From Paragyromitra xinjiangensis (lineage: Eukaryota; Ascomycota; Pezizomycetes; Pezizales; Discinaceae), in assembly GCA_038503065.1 (NCBI GenBank), contig JBCAMK010000013.1, forward strand, positions 1,736,001-1,800,000: 64,000 nt of DNA, in the 5' to 3' direction. The notes beneath the pieces are model-generated. The model did not search any database. It saw only the letters and a list, made by a program, of their open reading frames with translations, and was not told the origin of the DNA. Positions 12,845-23,912 of the stretch are shown here, one piece after another. The number at the start of each line of letters is the position of its first letter. The stretch's first letter is position 1. The position numbers and the translations under genes were made by a program.

Positions 12845-12885
12845 CAAAGTCTTGGGTGAAGTCTTGGATGAAGTCTTGGAGGAGA
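12845..12885. repeat. 12-nt tandem repeat, three units
   Basis: Three consecutive copies of gtcttggRtgaa (the last diverging to gtcttggaggag), about 1.1 kb upstream of the antiporter start codon. A short minisatellite with no assigned role. Confidence 0.6.
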
Positions 12886-13319
12886 GAGGAAGTGGAGAAG
12901 ATAGACGAGGTGTGATCCGGCGCATCCAGAAATATTTTATGATGAGCAAAAAAGCATATGTATGCCCGTGATGAGTGATAGATTAAGAAGTAGCCAATTA
13001 CTCGCGAACACTTTGATTTAAACGGGGGATTTGATATACCATGTTCCGATGCCTAGACAGAGGGCGAGAACGCCTTAGGATATGTGGATGTGAGTCTGAA
13101 TAGCACGAGAGGAGTGTGTGGAGTGGGATTGGATGACGTATCGGTCGAGTGTCGGTCTTTGCTGGTTTGGGGCAAGGGTAAAAGCCACCAACAAGGCGTA
13201 TAGTAGGGAATCCCATTCGATAGGGTTCGCTAATTATTAGTCGCGATTTCTGTCGTTTCTGTGCATGCATGGAGAGCGAGTAATAGCACAGTTAGATACA
13301 TGTACATACATTGCAAAGT

Positions 13320-13962
13320 GCCGGGGACCGTGGCCTTCTTTTTGCCCTCCTTCCTTCCTTTCCTTTCCAGTTCCATTCGATTATATCGACCGTTGTTCGC
13401 ACCTCCTCTTCCTTTTTCTTCTTCTTCCTTTCCCTTTCCATTCTATCGAGCGCACCTCCTTTCGCGCCTTCTATTTCGTGGTCCTTGAACTCCACTTTCT
13501 TTTGTGTGCAATTAGTCAGACCAACGGAGCGGATATATACTCACCGTTTTCTCCGTCACTTGTCACCACGACTTCCTCGGACGCGACGACTTAAAAGGGC
13601 TTCTCTGCGCCGCGGTAGAACAACGAGACTAGTCGAATTCCTCGGCTCACGAAGCGCGATACTCTGAGGTTTGTCTTTGCGCTTTGCCTGTGTTAAAACA
13701 TAGCAGCTCTGACATCTGACGTTTGACAGTTGACGTTCATCTTTTCGCACCTGTCTCATTCCCTTACCTCCGCCCTCAGAGCTTCGTTCCCGCACTACAA
13801 TCCAAACGAACTTAAACGAAACTTCTACGAGCTCTGGTCGGGAACAACGCTAGCTCCTATCACCGTTCTTGGTTTCCAGAGTCACACGACAAAAATACAC
13901 GACATCATCTCCAGATAAACTTGAGCCACAACCACACGTGACGAAACGGAGGAACCGTCCAG
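13320..13962 (+). promoter_or_regulatory. Pyrimidine-rich leader of the Na+/H+ antiporter gene
   Basis: The stretch from about 13335 to 13500 is dominated by C/T runs (tccttccttcctttcc, cctttttcttcttcttcc). It precedes the antiporter start codon at 13963 and is typical of core promoter and 5' UTR sequence in highly expressed filamentous fungal genes. Several short frames inside it, on both strands, are low-complexity artefacts of this composition. Transcription start sites and any 5' UTR intron cannot be fixed from sequence. Confidence 0.45.
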
Positions 13963-16900
13963 ATGGCGTGGGAGCATCTAAACGTGAGTTCAATTTCTGG
14001 CTTTACTTTGAGTTCGATCTTCTCTTCCTCTTTTCCTTGCTGTCCTTCTCGGCGCTCGGGGGTTTCGGGGAAATACGGATGTCTGGTGTAATTTGGGTTA
14101 TATGCACTGCACCACTGCGTTGGGTCTCTTGGTTCCAGACCGGGATTTTTAAGGAAGGACTGTGCGTGATGGGATGATAGGCGTTGGTGCATTGGGTAGG
14201 TATTGCCGTTGCTGGGCCGTATTCGGATGAATTTTTCGGTTCGCTCGGTAGTTTTTTTGAAGGAGCTCTGTGAAGCAAGGGAGGAGCGTTTTTTTCTCAA
14301 TATGTTTGCTTGCCCACTCGGCTTTGCTTTTCTGGTTGCTCTGGATTTTCCGTTCGAAGGTGTCCATAGCGGATGTCGGCCATGCAGGTGGGCCTCGGTG
14401 CATATGTCTTGGCGTGGGGTTCGTTTATAGTGGCGATGATTGGCGATTTCTGGGGTTGAAGTCCAGTTTGTAATTTCAAGCTTTGAGGACGGACCTTTTT
14501 ATTCGACTTCTGGAGTTTTTTTTACAACATAGTTGAGGGGGGTGCTAACAGATGAAACGTTTAGATCAACAAGCCGCATCTGGCGTATACTATTCTCGGC
14601 GGGTTCACCTGCATATTTATGCTGGTGTCTCTATTTGTCAAGGAAAAGTTGTACATCGGTGAAGCTAGTATGTTTGTCCAACTGTGTTTCTGGTTTGAGC
14701 ACTGCTGATCTGAATTTTTTAGCTGTTGCTACGTTATGTGGTATCATATTCGGACCGCATGGGGCGGGACTGTTGGATCCGAGAACATGGGGGAATGTAG
14801 ATCAGATCACGCTGGAGGCCTCGAGAATTGTGCTCGTTGTCCAGTGTTTTGCCGTCGGTGTTGAATTGCCAAAGGTATGTCTCATCTTTTCATCTTGTTC
14901 GCCATTTCGATTGCGCAAGCTCACGCGAATGCCCAGAAATACATGGAACGTCACTGGAAGTCTGTTGTGATCCTTTTGATCCCTGTTATGACCTGGGGTT
15001 GGCTGGTCACATCATTGTTCATCTGGTGGATGATCGAGCCCCTGACTTGGCTTGAATCTCTTGCCTGTGCTGCTTGTGTTACCGCCACTGACCCAGTCCT
15101 TGCGTCCTCCGTCGTTGGTAAGGGAAAGTTCGCCCGGCGTATCCCGAAGCATTTACGTGACATTCTGTCCGCCGAATCCGGGTGCAATGATGGCATGGCA
15201 TTCCCATTTATCTACCTTGCCTTGTATCTTATCCATTACCGCCCGGACGCGACCTCAGTTTTCCAGCATTGGTTTTGCTTGACGGTTTTATACGAATGTG
15301 TCCTTGGCTCCATTTACGGTGTTTCTATCGGATATGCTGGTCGCCAGGCCATCAAGTGGGCTGAGCGAAAGAACTTAATCGATCGCGAGAGTTTTCTCGT
15401 GTTTTACTTCGTGCTCGCGTTGTGGTGTGCGGGAACCGGTAGTATGCTGGGTCTTGATGACCTTCTTGTGGGCTTCTGTGCGGGTGTAGCTTTCTCGAAC
15501 GATGGATGGTTCGCGCAGAAGACGGAGGAGTCACATGTGTCGAACGTTATCGATCTGCTTCTCAATCTGGGGTACTTTGTCTACTTCGGCTCTATCATCC
15601 CTTGGGGTTCTTACAATAACGCAGAACTTGGCGTGACACCGTGGAGATTGGTTGTGATAGCGATTTTGGTCATCTTCTTCCGTCGAATCCCCATTATGGT
15701 TGCGCTCAAGCCAGTCATACCGGACGTTAAGACCTGGCGTGAGGCATTGTTTGCTGGCCACTTCGGCCCCATTGGTGTCGGTGCTATATTCGTTGCTATT
15801 CTGGCGAGAGCTGAGTTGGAGACCGGAAGCACGACGCCGCTCGATCAACTGCCGGAAAGGGGAAGCCATAATTATATGATTATTCAACTGATTTGGCCTA
15901 TCACAACGTTTATGGTGATTTCTTCGATTGTGGTCCACGGTTCTTCTATTGCGGTTTTCACACTGGGCAAACGTATTAACACAATGAAGATCACCATGTC
16001 CTACACCACCGCCAATGAAGAACCTAGCTGGCTCACTAGACTCCCGAGAATAACGCCCCGGACTTCCATGTCTATTCGTAAACCTGATCCGGATGAATCT
16101 ACCGACGAGAAATCCAATGGCATGGAAGGACTTTTCCCTCCGGGGACATTGCCGCCACCGGGGGGTGTTCCGGGAGGATTTTTGTTATCGAAGGAATTAC
16201 TTGATAGTCCGGCTGTCAGCAGACCTGGTAGCCGACCTGCCAGTCTTCGGACTAAGCGCAGAAAGAACTGGGAATCGGGGATGGGGCCGGGAGGGCCGAT
16301 ATCCGATTCTGCAATCGCCCCTAGGAGAAGAAGGCACGAATCTCTTGAGACTAGCCCGGAGGCAACGGAGAGAGGAAGGCAGTATGGATACGAGCTACCA
16401 TCGCCGACTTCGCCGGTAGATGGCCAGAACAATAATGGCATCAACGCTTTCCAGGAAGGACATGATATCATCCTAGAGAACAAACAGGGCGATGTTGTTG
16501 GACAGGGAAGGTCACCGGACCGACACAACGAAGAACAAATTGGCCCCTTCGACACCAGCCACCTACAAGCAGCAGGAAATAAACTGATGCACCACAGCAA
16601 AGAGAGACAGGAGAAGAACCGTGAGGATTCTGAAAAGCTGCAACCACCGCTGCCCATGACAATGGCGGTCACAGACGAGAGATCTGCTCTCCAAGCTGCA
16701 CGCGCAGAAACCAGCAATAACGGTCGCACCAGGAAGCCTGCATGGGCGTACAGATTTGATGACAATATCATTGTTGAAGATGAAGATGGCGAGGTTATCA
16801 GACGTTACAAGATCCCGAAGACTAACGCCCGACCGTCTGGCCCACGGAAAAACAGTGCTTGGGCCGAGTGGGCAGGCATGTTCTCGAAGAAGGAAAAATC

Positions 16901-17585
16901 CAAAGCTGGGCCTTCATCTGGCGCTGCGGTTGAAGAAGAAGACGACGACGACGCTAAAACGGTGTATTCTCAGAATGGTGATGAAAGCCATGGCATCCAC
17001 TTCCGTATGCATGATGAGCGTGGTAGGAAGATGAGCAAGCAGGATTTCCTCCACCAACTCCAGAAGATGGATCCTCATGCTCGGGCGGCAATGGTGAGTA
17101 GGAGCGATTTGTCTGGCGGGCAGGAAGAACAGCTAGCATCTGCGTTGAGGGGAAATGCTATTGGTGGTCAGAAAGAGTTGCGCCAGGTACCATCACAACA
17201 TAATGAGGATGGATTCGTGCCACCCGAGAACCCGTCTGGATCAGGATCATCTACGGCAACTGTTGGCTCTCAATCGGGTTTCAAAACCGCTCTTCACCCC
17301 CCGTCAGTCGAGAAATTGGGTGATGAGAGAGACGAAGAGACCGCGGCAGAGAGAAAACGTCGTGAAGCAGCGCTCGGTATCACTGCGAATGACGAAGACT
17401 CAGATAGTGAGGATGACGGTCAATTCAGGCAAGGCGCCGTTTCGCCAACCAGGAGTCCTGGTATCAGGTTCGCGGATCAGCAGACTTCGGGTACGGCATC
17501 TGGGGCCCCGGGGCCACTGGCGCCGAGGGGAACTACACTCAGTTGGGGGAAAGATGTAGTGGGGAAGGGCAAAGGAAAGGAATGA
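13963..17585 (+). CDS. NHA1: Plasma-membrane Na+(K+)/H+ antiporter, Nha1/Sod2 type
   Basis: Four exons: 13963..13983 (only MAWEHLN), 14565..14667, 14723..14874, 14937..17585; 974 aa. Introns are 581, 55 and 62 nt. The CPA1-type membrane domain covers about residues 8-450. It includes [11 protein letters not shown] in TM1, [29 protein letters not shown], the ion-site T143-D144-P145 (ATDPVLASS) and N176-D177 (ESGCNDG). A long hydrophilic cytosolic tail follows. Around residues 691-718 it holds the block conserved in fungal Nha1 tails ([23 protein letters not shown]) and further on an acidic run. Family knowledge: exports Na+, Li+ and K+ in exchange for protons, giving salt tolerance and pH/K+ homeostasis. 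The tiny first exon is supported by the family N terminus (MAW..L) and an in-phase GTGAGT donor. The first intron is ten times the usual size here and may hold regulatory sequence. Confidence 0.93.
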
Positions 17586-18575
17586 TGAGATGACTCGCTT
17601 CTGAGCATACGAAGATATCTACACGTTGGTGGTTCTTATGGACAATGGTAAAGTGTTTTCTTATTTCCTTTTTTAGAGTCTTAAAAGTTATTACTGTACT
17701 TGATTTATTTTTTCTTCTATCTCTTTTCATATACGGCGCATCGTTTCAAGAGGCGGTTGTCACGTACGGTCATGTCATGGGATTTGATTTTCGTGTTTAT
17801 TCTTTTTGATGTTCGAATTCTTTTTGACTACCTTTGGACGCATCTTATGGAGGGAATTATGGCGACGGCGATCGGGGTAGGGATGGACCTGGGGTTGGAG
17901 AGGGGAGAGTGGAAGATTTCACATCATCTGATTACCATAAAAGGTCTTCGCGTCATATTGTCGAGGGGCGTTTTTTCTCTTTGTCATTTGGTATTTGGTA
18001 TTTGGTATATGGGGGTTTTTATTTCCTTGGTCAATGATAATAATGGCTATGTTATGGTTTTCATTTGCAGGGTTTGAGTGGAGTTGGGTGTGTTTGTACA
18101 TGTCTGTAAGTACTGTTGATACTTACATACCTTGGGTCCGCTAGTTAGCTCTAATTACGATTGCTATGATATGCATGATAATTTATTTCAATTTCTCAAG
18201 TGGCTGGGAAGTCTGCTGTTTGTGAGTAGGTTTGGCCGTGCTCGCTATGCCCGCGTCATTTTAAGATGGAGATAATTAGGAGAAACAGGTGATGATGAAT
18301 CCATTAAGTACATACAAGGAGAAACAGACGTTCAACTAAATCAAGCAGCGTATCTCCAACTCGACAAAAACTACGCAGTAGAGCTGCCAAGATCAGTCGT
18401 CTAGATCCAATCTTGGCCACATAATCCCCCACCAACCGGAACAAGTCTTAGGGATTTCAAACTAAGCCCTACAAACTACCATAGCACAGCATCTCACTCG
18501 AACATCCTACGACAATAACTCCTGACCGATTTTCGACTAGCCACAACAAACAAAAAATGAGACACGGTATCACCA
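17586..18575. other. Spacer between antiporter and tRNA-Arg
   Basis: T-rich 3' flank of the antiporter, then non-coding sequence. Contains a small perfect hairpin (gtaagta/tacttac) at 18106..18126. No gene supported. Confidence 0.45.
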
Positions 18576-18670
18576 GCCCTGCTGGCGCAATGGTAGCGCG
18601 TCAGACTTCTATCATCTATCCAGATTTTGGGACAATCTGAAGGTTGCGGGTTCGAGCCCCGCGTAGGGTT
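18576..18670 (+). tRNA. tRNA-Arg(UCU) with 23-nt intron
   Basis: All arms fold: acceptor GCCCTGC with GTAGGGT (two G-T pairs), D stem GCGC/GCGC around AATGGTA, anticodon stem TCAGA/TCTGA, T stem GCGGG/CCCGC with loop TTCGAGC. The anticodon TCT is at 18608-18610. An intron at 18612..18634 sits directly after position 37, the canonical nuclear site. The A and B boxes (TGGCGCAATGG, GGTTCGAGCCC) are intact. Closely matches the layout of yeast tRNA-Arg(UCU). The discriminator appears to be T where G is common, a minor oddity. Confidence 0.93.
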
Positions 18671-18682
18671 CTAAGTGTCTAA

Positions 18683-18690
18683 TTTTTTTT
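18683..18690 (+). terminator. RNA polymerase III terminator of tRNA-Arg
   Basis: A run of eight T residues starts 13 bases after the tRNA 3' end, the standard Pol III stop signal. Confidence 0.85.
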
Positions 18691-19176
18691 CTGGAACCAA
18701 GGAGAGGTGGTGGATAGGGATCTAGACTTCACAGCTGTGGTGGGGATTTGGGGGCATGCTAGGAGTGGGTTGCTGGGAAGGGCTAGAGACAACGGCGGTG
18801 GTTTGGAATAAGTTAGTTTAGAAACTCCTTGGTAGTTCTGATCGGCGTGTGAGAATGTGAGGAATATTTGGGTTTAGCGCAAGTTTAGCAACTCCTGGGC
18901 AGTCTTGGATGGTAGATGCTGCTGAATACCTAGTGTCACTTGCTGAGCGTTTGGGCACTTTAAAATATCATCAGGATTATAGGAATCCTTTCCACATATC
19001 TTCCATATCAGCTATCCCACATCACTACGAAATATGTGAAGTAGCAAAAAATCCTACAACTCCAACATTATCCCGCTTAAATATAGTAATTCTCTCAATG
19101 TCGAGTGTTCGAAACCCTAACCTATCGCTGCTTCTCACCCACTAACACGCTAATAGACCTCAGAGGACATCGTAGT
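18691..19176. other. Spacer between tRNA-Arg and MITE
   Basis: No gene or RNA recognised; one 78-codon frame (18909) lacks any family feature. Confidence 0.45.
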
Positions 19177-19315
19177 AACTTTAGAGGGAACCTCACACTA
19201 AGACGTTGGAATTGCCTCTATAGGCAAGGCGTCAATTAGAGAATCGAAAATTTCCCGCCGCCTTACCTATAGGGGCAATTCCAACGTCTAGGTGCAAGGT
19301 TCCCTCCCGCGAGTT
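19177..19315. mobile_element. MITE-like element, copy A
   Basis: About 139 bp with long imperfect terminal inverted repeats. The left arm contains taagacgttggaattgcct at 19199 and the right arm its inverse ggcaattccaacgtcta at about 19274-19290. Pairing runs outwards through a gggaacct block and, with a gap, to cgtagtaact / gttgctacg. The short centre has no coding capacity. A second copy with the same arm core and the same outer aactcg end lies at 34525..34673, which makes this a dispersed repeat family. It sits between two tRNA genes. Confidence 0.75.
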
Positions 19316-19617
19316 GCTACGGTTGGTAGGTAGATTGGTTATTTTGGCTACTGATGGGCTGTTTTTCTATCATTTCTAGATATCCTGTCTTAAGCTTAAA
19401 ACTGATTATTGGCTTAATTTGGCAGAAGAGATCGCAGGCTAAACTCTTCAATGTGCAGGATATGCGGAAGAGTGAAGAAAGCACACAAGACACTGACAGA
19501 TAGCAATAACTCCCTTACATACCTCCCCCCAATCTCTCCTCTCCCACCTTCCCTTCCTATACCAATAAAGAGGTAAACCACCACCCAAACCCCCACTCTA
19601 CCACTCCCACAAAAGGC
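19316..19617. other. Spacer between MITE and tRNA-Leu
   Basis: About 300 bp with no gene seen. Confidence 0.45.
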
Positions 19618-19633
19618 AAAAAAAAACCAAAAA
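19618..19633 (-). terminator. RNA polymerase III terminator of tRNA-Leu
   Basis: On the minus strand, two T runs (five, then nine T separated by GG) begin within a few bases of the tRNA 3' end. Confidence 0.8.
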
Positions 19634-19636
19634 TGA

Positions 19637-19737
19637 TGATAGGAGTGGGACTTGAACCCACGCTCGTTTCCGAACCAGGAATTGATGTTAAGAGTAAGAC
19701 CTTAACCTGGCGCCATAACCAACTCGGCCATCCTACC
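19637..19737 (-). tRNA. tRNA-Leu(AAG) with 19-nt intron
   Basis: Acceptor GGTAGGA pairs with TCCTATC (one G-T), anticodon stem CCAGG/CCTGG, T stem GTGGG/CCCAC with TTCAAGT, and a long variable arm (TTCGGAAACGAGCG) as expected for leucine. Anticodon AAG is at 19701-19703 (minus). The intron 19681..19699 lies after position 37 and contains CTT, able to pair with the anticodon. The discriminator is A, as in leucine tRNAs. Confidence 0.93.
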
Positions 19738-20828
19738 ATGAAGTTGTAAGATGATGGAGTGTTTGTAAACATCATGTTGTGTCACTCGATTACGGTTCCA
19801 ACAGCTTAGTACCTCGTTTGGCAAACGTAGAAGTATGGAAATAGGCGCAAGAGGTGTTTGTTAGGAGTTGTGCATAAGAAGCCTGGAAGTTCTAGTTGGG
19901 ATTGAGTGGTCGAATGGCTATTATATTCTTGTGACAGGGTGAGCGGGAGTTGGTATTTTGGTGGGGTTTTGTTTTTCTGAGTGAGGTATCGTGTAAGGGT
20001 GTCAGCTTTGTGTTCGTGTGTATATGCTCTTGGAATTCTATGACCTTCGGAGTTTTCGACTCCATGCTTGCATGATCAATGAGATAATAAGCACCGGGCT
20101 GTTAGAACCATATATAGCAACACACCACCCCAGCGATTGAGTCTCAACGCGGCTGCTTCAAAATTGCGAGTGATAGTATATGTCTGACCCATCCAACTAT
20201 GACAAATGATATCCCAAAATATAATGCAATAGAAATTCTGATACTGATTAGGCTTTCAATTTTAGTCTCGAACTCATTCACACATCACCCACTATGAAAA
20301 CCGGACCCAGCCCAAAGATACCCATCTGAAAAAGAGGAATATAAAAAAGGGAAATCCCGCTTGAACTACCAGACTCATACACTCGACTACAAGAGATATA
20401 ATAAAAATAGAGGGAAAAAAGAGAAAGGGAATGAGAAAAGGTATCCAGAAACGAGTGTAAACTCCCACGACGACCCATCACCTACCACCCACCGCCCCCG
20501 CCCACAGTACAAAGAACCGGAACATGAAATGCACATTGAATACTTTAGAGTACCCAAAAACCGTATAAAGGGAGAAGAAAAAGAAGAAAAAAAGAAACCC
20601 ATCAATGCGCCAAAGGGGTGGCCAAGGGACCGAAGGTAAGTAGCGGTAAATGTGTAAGTATGATAGGTATATCCCCCAACAGCATCCGATACCTCCGGCG
20701 CATCCTGTCCTGTCTGCCTGCACTCCCCGTAGTCCCATCGTACGCTCCAGAGCATGATGACCATCCTTAGTCATTCTGCCTAATTCAACCCGGCAACTTA
20801 TCTCACTTGCATCCCTATTAGTCCATCA
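19738..20828. other. Spacer and SPG1 3' flank
   Basis: No coding region supported. The part from 20400 to 20650 is purine-rich (poly A/G with aaaaagaagaaaaaaagaaacc), probably the 3' region of the minus-strand SPG1 gene. Open frames here are low-complexity. Confidence 0.45.
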
Positions 20829-22087
20829 CTATACGTCCTGATATAGTAGTAGTGGTTCTCCAACGTGTTCAATCTCTGGTATGGTGCATTTGAGATCGAA
20901 GGCTTTTGATAGGACGATTTTGAATATCTGTTTCGGGCGTCAGTAATTATTGCTACCTTTGTCGTCCTTCAGCAGGTAGAACTGACCTTTTGCACGTTGA
21001 TACTGTGGCTGGTACTTGAAAAGATCAATGATGCCTTCATTGCTCGCGCGAACTTCCTCGCTTGTTTCGAGATCTCCTCCTGGTCCTCCCTCGGGAAATT
21101 CACGAAATGATCATACTTGGTTCCTACTAGGAATGGGATTGCTGTCTGTTCCGTAATAACCAATCAGCCATCATTCCGTCAATCTTCTTTCCCCTGCCCC
21201 AATCACTCTCCAACCTGCCCCAAAAATCGAGGGCTCACCTTGTTGAACCCCCTGGCCTGGCGATACCACTCCTTGATGCTGTTCAGCGTGCTCTTTCTCG
21301 TCAGATCGAACATGAACAATATCGCAACGGCATCGTTGCACACGAGCGGCAACATGTTGACGAATTCCCGCTGACCACCGAGATCCCAGATGCTAAAGGT
21401 AATCTCCGTGTTGCGAATCGAAATGGTCTTTTCCATGAAATTTACACCTGCAGTTGGGGTGGTAGTCAGCCGAGCAAATCTCTCATTCTCGCCCTCGGAG
21501 TGTGAGTCTTGTGCACGGGGAGCTGGAGGAGTGAGCGGTCTAGGAGGACCCCAAGGGTAGAGGTCCCGGGAACGGGGTTCAGGGGTAGAGTTAGCGATGG
21601 AGGCGGAGGTGAACAAACCGAGAGTCTGGATATAATCCTCATCGAAACTCCCTTCAACATACTTGACCATCAAACTCGTTTTCCCAATCTGCGCATCCCC
21701 CACCATGCCCACCTTGATGACAACGCTGTTCCGTTTCGTTTCTGACTGGTTCGCGGCGGCATGTTGGGACGTGGATGAGTAGTTGTTCATGGATGGACCT
21801 CCTCCTAGACCCCCGTTTCCGTGCTGGTTGTAATTATGAGCTTGGCTGGGGGGTAGCGGAGGTGGTGGAGATGACGATCGCTCTAGACCTATTGTTGCTG
21901 GAGCGGAACCGGAGTGCTGGTGACGGATGGGGGATGGCTGTCGTGGGGGGGAAGTTGGTGAGTGAGGTGTGGGAGATGCGAAGGCGAGTGAGGGATCGGA
22001 GGTGTAGTGTTCCTGCCTGGGAGTTGGGGTGGTATCGAATGGAGGGGGAGTTGACGGGTGTTCGGGAGGAGGAGGAGTGGTGGTCAT
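20829..22087 (-). CDS. SPG1: Spg1/Tem1-type GTPase of the septation initiation network
   Basis: Four exons on the minus strand: 22087..21619, 21447..21239, 21145..20987, 20927..20829; 311 aa. Residues 1-118 are a Pro/Ser/Gln-rich extension; the GTPase fold starts near residue 120. G1 is GDAQIGKTS (130-138), switch [15 protein letters not shown]3 WDLGGQ (177-182) and G4 TKYD (235-238). The DLGGQ and TKYD variants are diagnostic of Spg1/Tem1 rather than Ras or Rab. Family knowledge: at the spindle pole it triggers the Sid/Cdc15 kinase cascade that starts cytokinesis and septum formation. Introns are 171, 93 and 59 nt. The first is stop-free, a multiple of three, and falls exactly in switch I; family alignment requires its removal. 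The gene is divergent from palH across 1.8 kb. Confidence 0.93.
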
Positions 22088-23912
22088 TTTTATAGGAGAC
22101 GGGGAGCTGTCGGAGGCCTGGTGGTGGACGGGGGGAGGGGGTGATCGGAAGACACGAGAAAGAGTGGATGGAACGGTGGAGGTGGGGGGTTCGTCAGGTG
22201 GATTTCAAGATCAGAGATGAGGCTCCTACGGTATTGTTGCAGGGCCTGATTGATGCTAGACGAACGAGAACAAATGGATAGCAGAGCAGACAGCAGACAG
22301 ACGATACAGAGGCTCCAATGGAACGATGATAACTATGAACCCTACCCAATGAATGGCTCTGAAGGAGGGAGAGAAGGGAGAAGAGAAGGGAGAGAAGAGA
22401 AGACAGACAGACAGAAGAGAAGAGACAGAAGAGAAGCGAAGACAGACAGAAGAAGACAGACAGAAGAGAGACTCCAGCCGAGATGCACGGGTATAGAATC
22501 AGTAGTATAGAGACGGTTAGTTCTCTTGTAGTGTCTCGTGGCCTTGTGGTGAAGGGGAGAGGAGAGGGAGAGAAGAAGAGGCTGCTACTCTACTACTTTA
22601 CTGGTGATACGATACAGTGGACGATACAGTGGAGGGGCAGCAGATGAGAGTTCATGTCAAGGGTCCGTGAGGATCTGTCAGAGGAACTATGTCACTGTCA
22701 CTACTGCACAGGGATGGCCATGGACGGGCAATTGACCTCTGCTTTCCATCCCATATCCCCCAGTGCTGGACGCATCTCGTTCCTTTACATTTTATTTACC
22801 GCCATGCGATGAGGACGGGCTCACCTGATGGGGACGTCGGGTTGCGGCTGATAAGAGTGGCTTGGCATGTTGGGATCCGTTGACGGTTCTGTGCAGGGAG
22901 TTGGCAGTGGTGAGAGTTCGGTCCAGAGAGAGCCAGCACGTTTCTTGCCTTCATTCGTTGGGTCTATTTATCTTACGAAAGGGGCTGATATATGTTCAAT
23001 TTGGCTGACGATATTCATCTCCATAAACTGCTGCTCGCTATGTGGGTTAGCGGCGTCTCTACCAATGACTGCCTGTGGAATACGTACAACTCAGACTCAA
23101 CAAAGCCCTCAACTAACTGCCTGTATCGATCTCTCTCAGGCTCGCTTGTCTCTTTCTAGAACATCTTGGCATCAAAGCCTCAACTCAACAGTCAACTGAA
23201 TTCCTCCCCAGTCCAATCTCAAAAACAACCCCATCCCCTCCTTCCCTCTCCCAATTGGGCCCCCTAATATCGTCGCATACATGTAATATCATTGATATAG
23301 GTAATACACCAAGTGTCTATCACCTGTCGTCACCTATTGCGCTGAATTGCGGACTCTCTCCCATATCCGGATCCCCCCTGTATCACCTAGCCAATCACCG
23401 TCTAGAGCCACCCCCCTCTTGCGGAATCAAGCCTTTTCTCCAAGCCTTTGCGCCCATCTCCCACCTAATCCCCCCTACCCTCCTCGAGTGAAAGCTTCGG
23501 ATATGTCGATGAAGGTTCTACTTTTTTCGTGACTTATGTCCCCGATATCACATACACCCGTACCTACACAGACGCGATAGCCGCTGTCGTGATCCGAGAG
23601 AGAGTCAGCATCACCATCAGCAGTGGGCCGAGTCTGACGCGGGAACGTCGTGCCCGAAGCCCGAAGCCCGAAGCCGCCCGCTACGCCCGCCCGCTGTCTA
23701 CGGGGGAGAGCTGTTTTATCTGCTGAGACTGTCCCCGCTACTTCACCGCTACATGCATTAAATATACCACTGCTGCATTGTCCATCCCTCGATGCGTGTT
23801 GACGCACGGCGTCCCTTTTCGTCTGTCGTCTACGAGGCTGGCATCACTGCTACCACTACCACTACGCTCTTCATCACCGTCCCTCACTCGACCTCCCCCC
23901 TCGCTCGACCTC
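22088..23912. promoter_or_regulatory. Divergent intergenic region SPG1 / palH
   Basis: About 1.8 kb between two divergently transcribed genes. The SPG1 side (22350-22480) is a purine-rich GACA/GAAG microsatellite, which reads as a pyrimidine-rich leader on the SPG1 strand. The palH side has C/T-rich sequence and three cccgaag copies near 23650. GCCAAG hexamers matching the PacC core (GCCARG) occur on the minus strand at 22861..22866 and 23165..23170. The in-frame sequence upstream of the palH ATG lacks another ATG. Confidence 0.4.
22365..22480. repeat. GACA/GAAG microsatellite-like tract
   Basis: An imperfect purine tract made of agacagacag, agaagagaag and gaaggga units. Low complexity, no coding meaning. 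Confidence 0.7.

Noticed and set aside
13261..13795. Several overlapping frames on both strands
   Set aside because: They fall in the pyrimidine-rich leader of the antiporter gene and encode only Ser/Phe/Pro or Lys/Arg/Glu low complexity.
23778..23912. N-terminal extension of palH
   Set aside because: In frame but without an ATG; the first ATG is at 23913 and the family N terminus starts near there.
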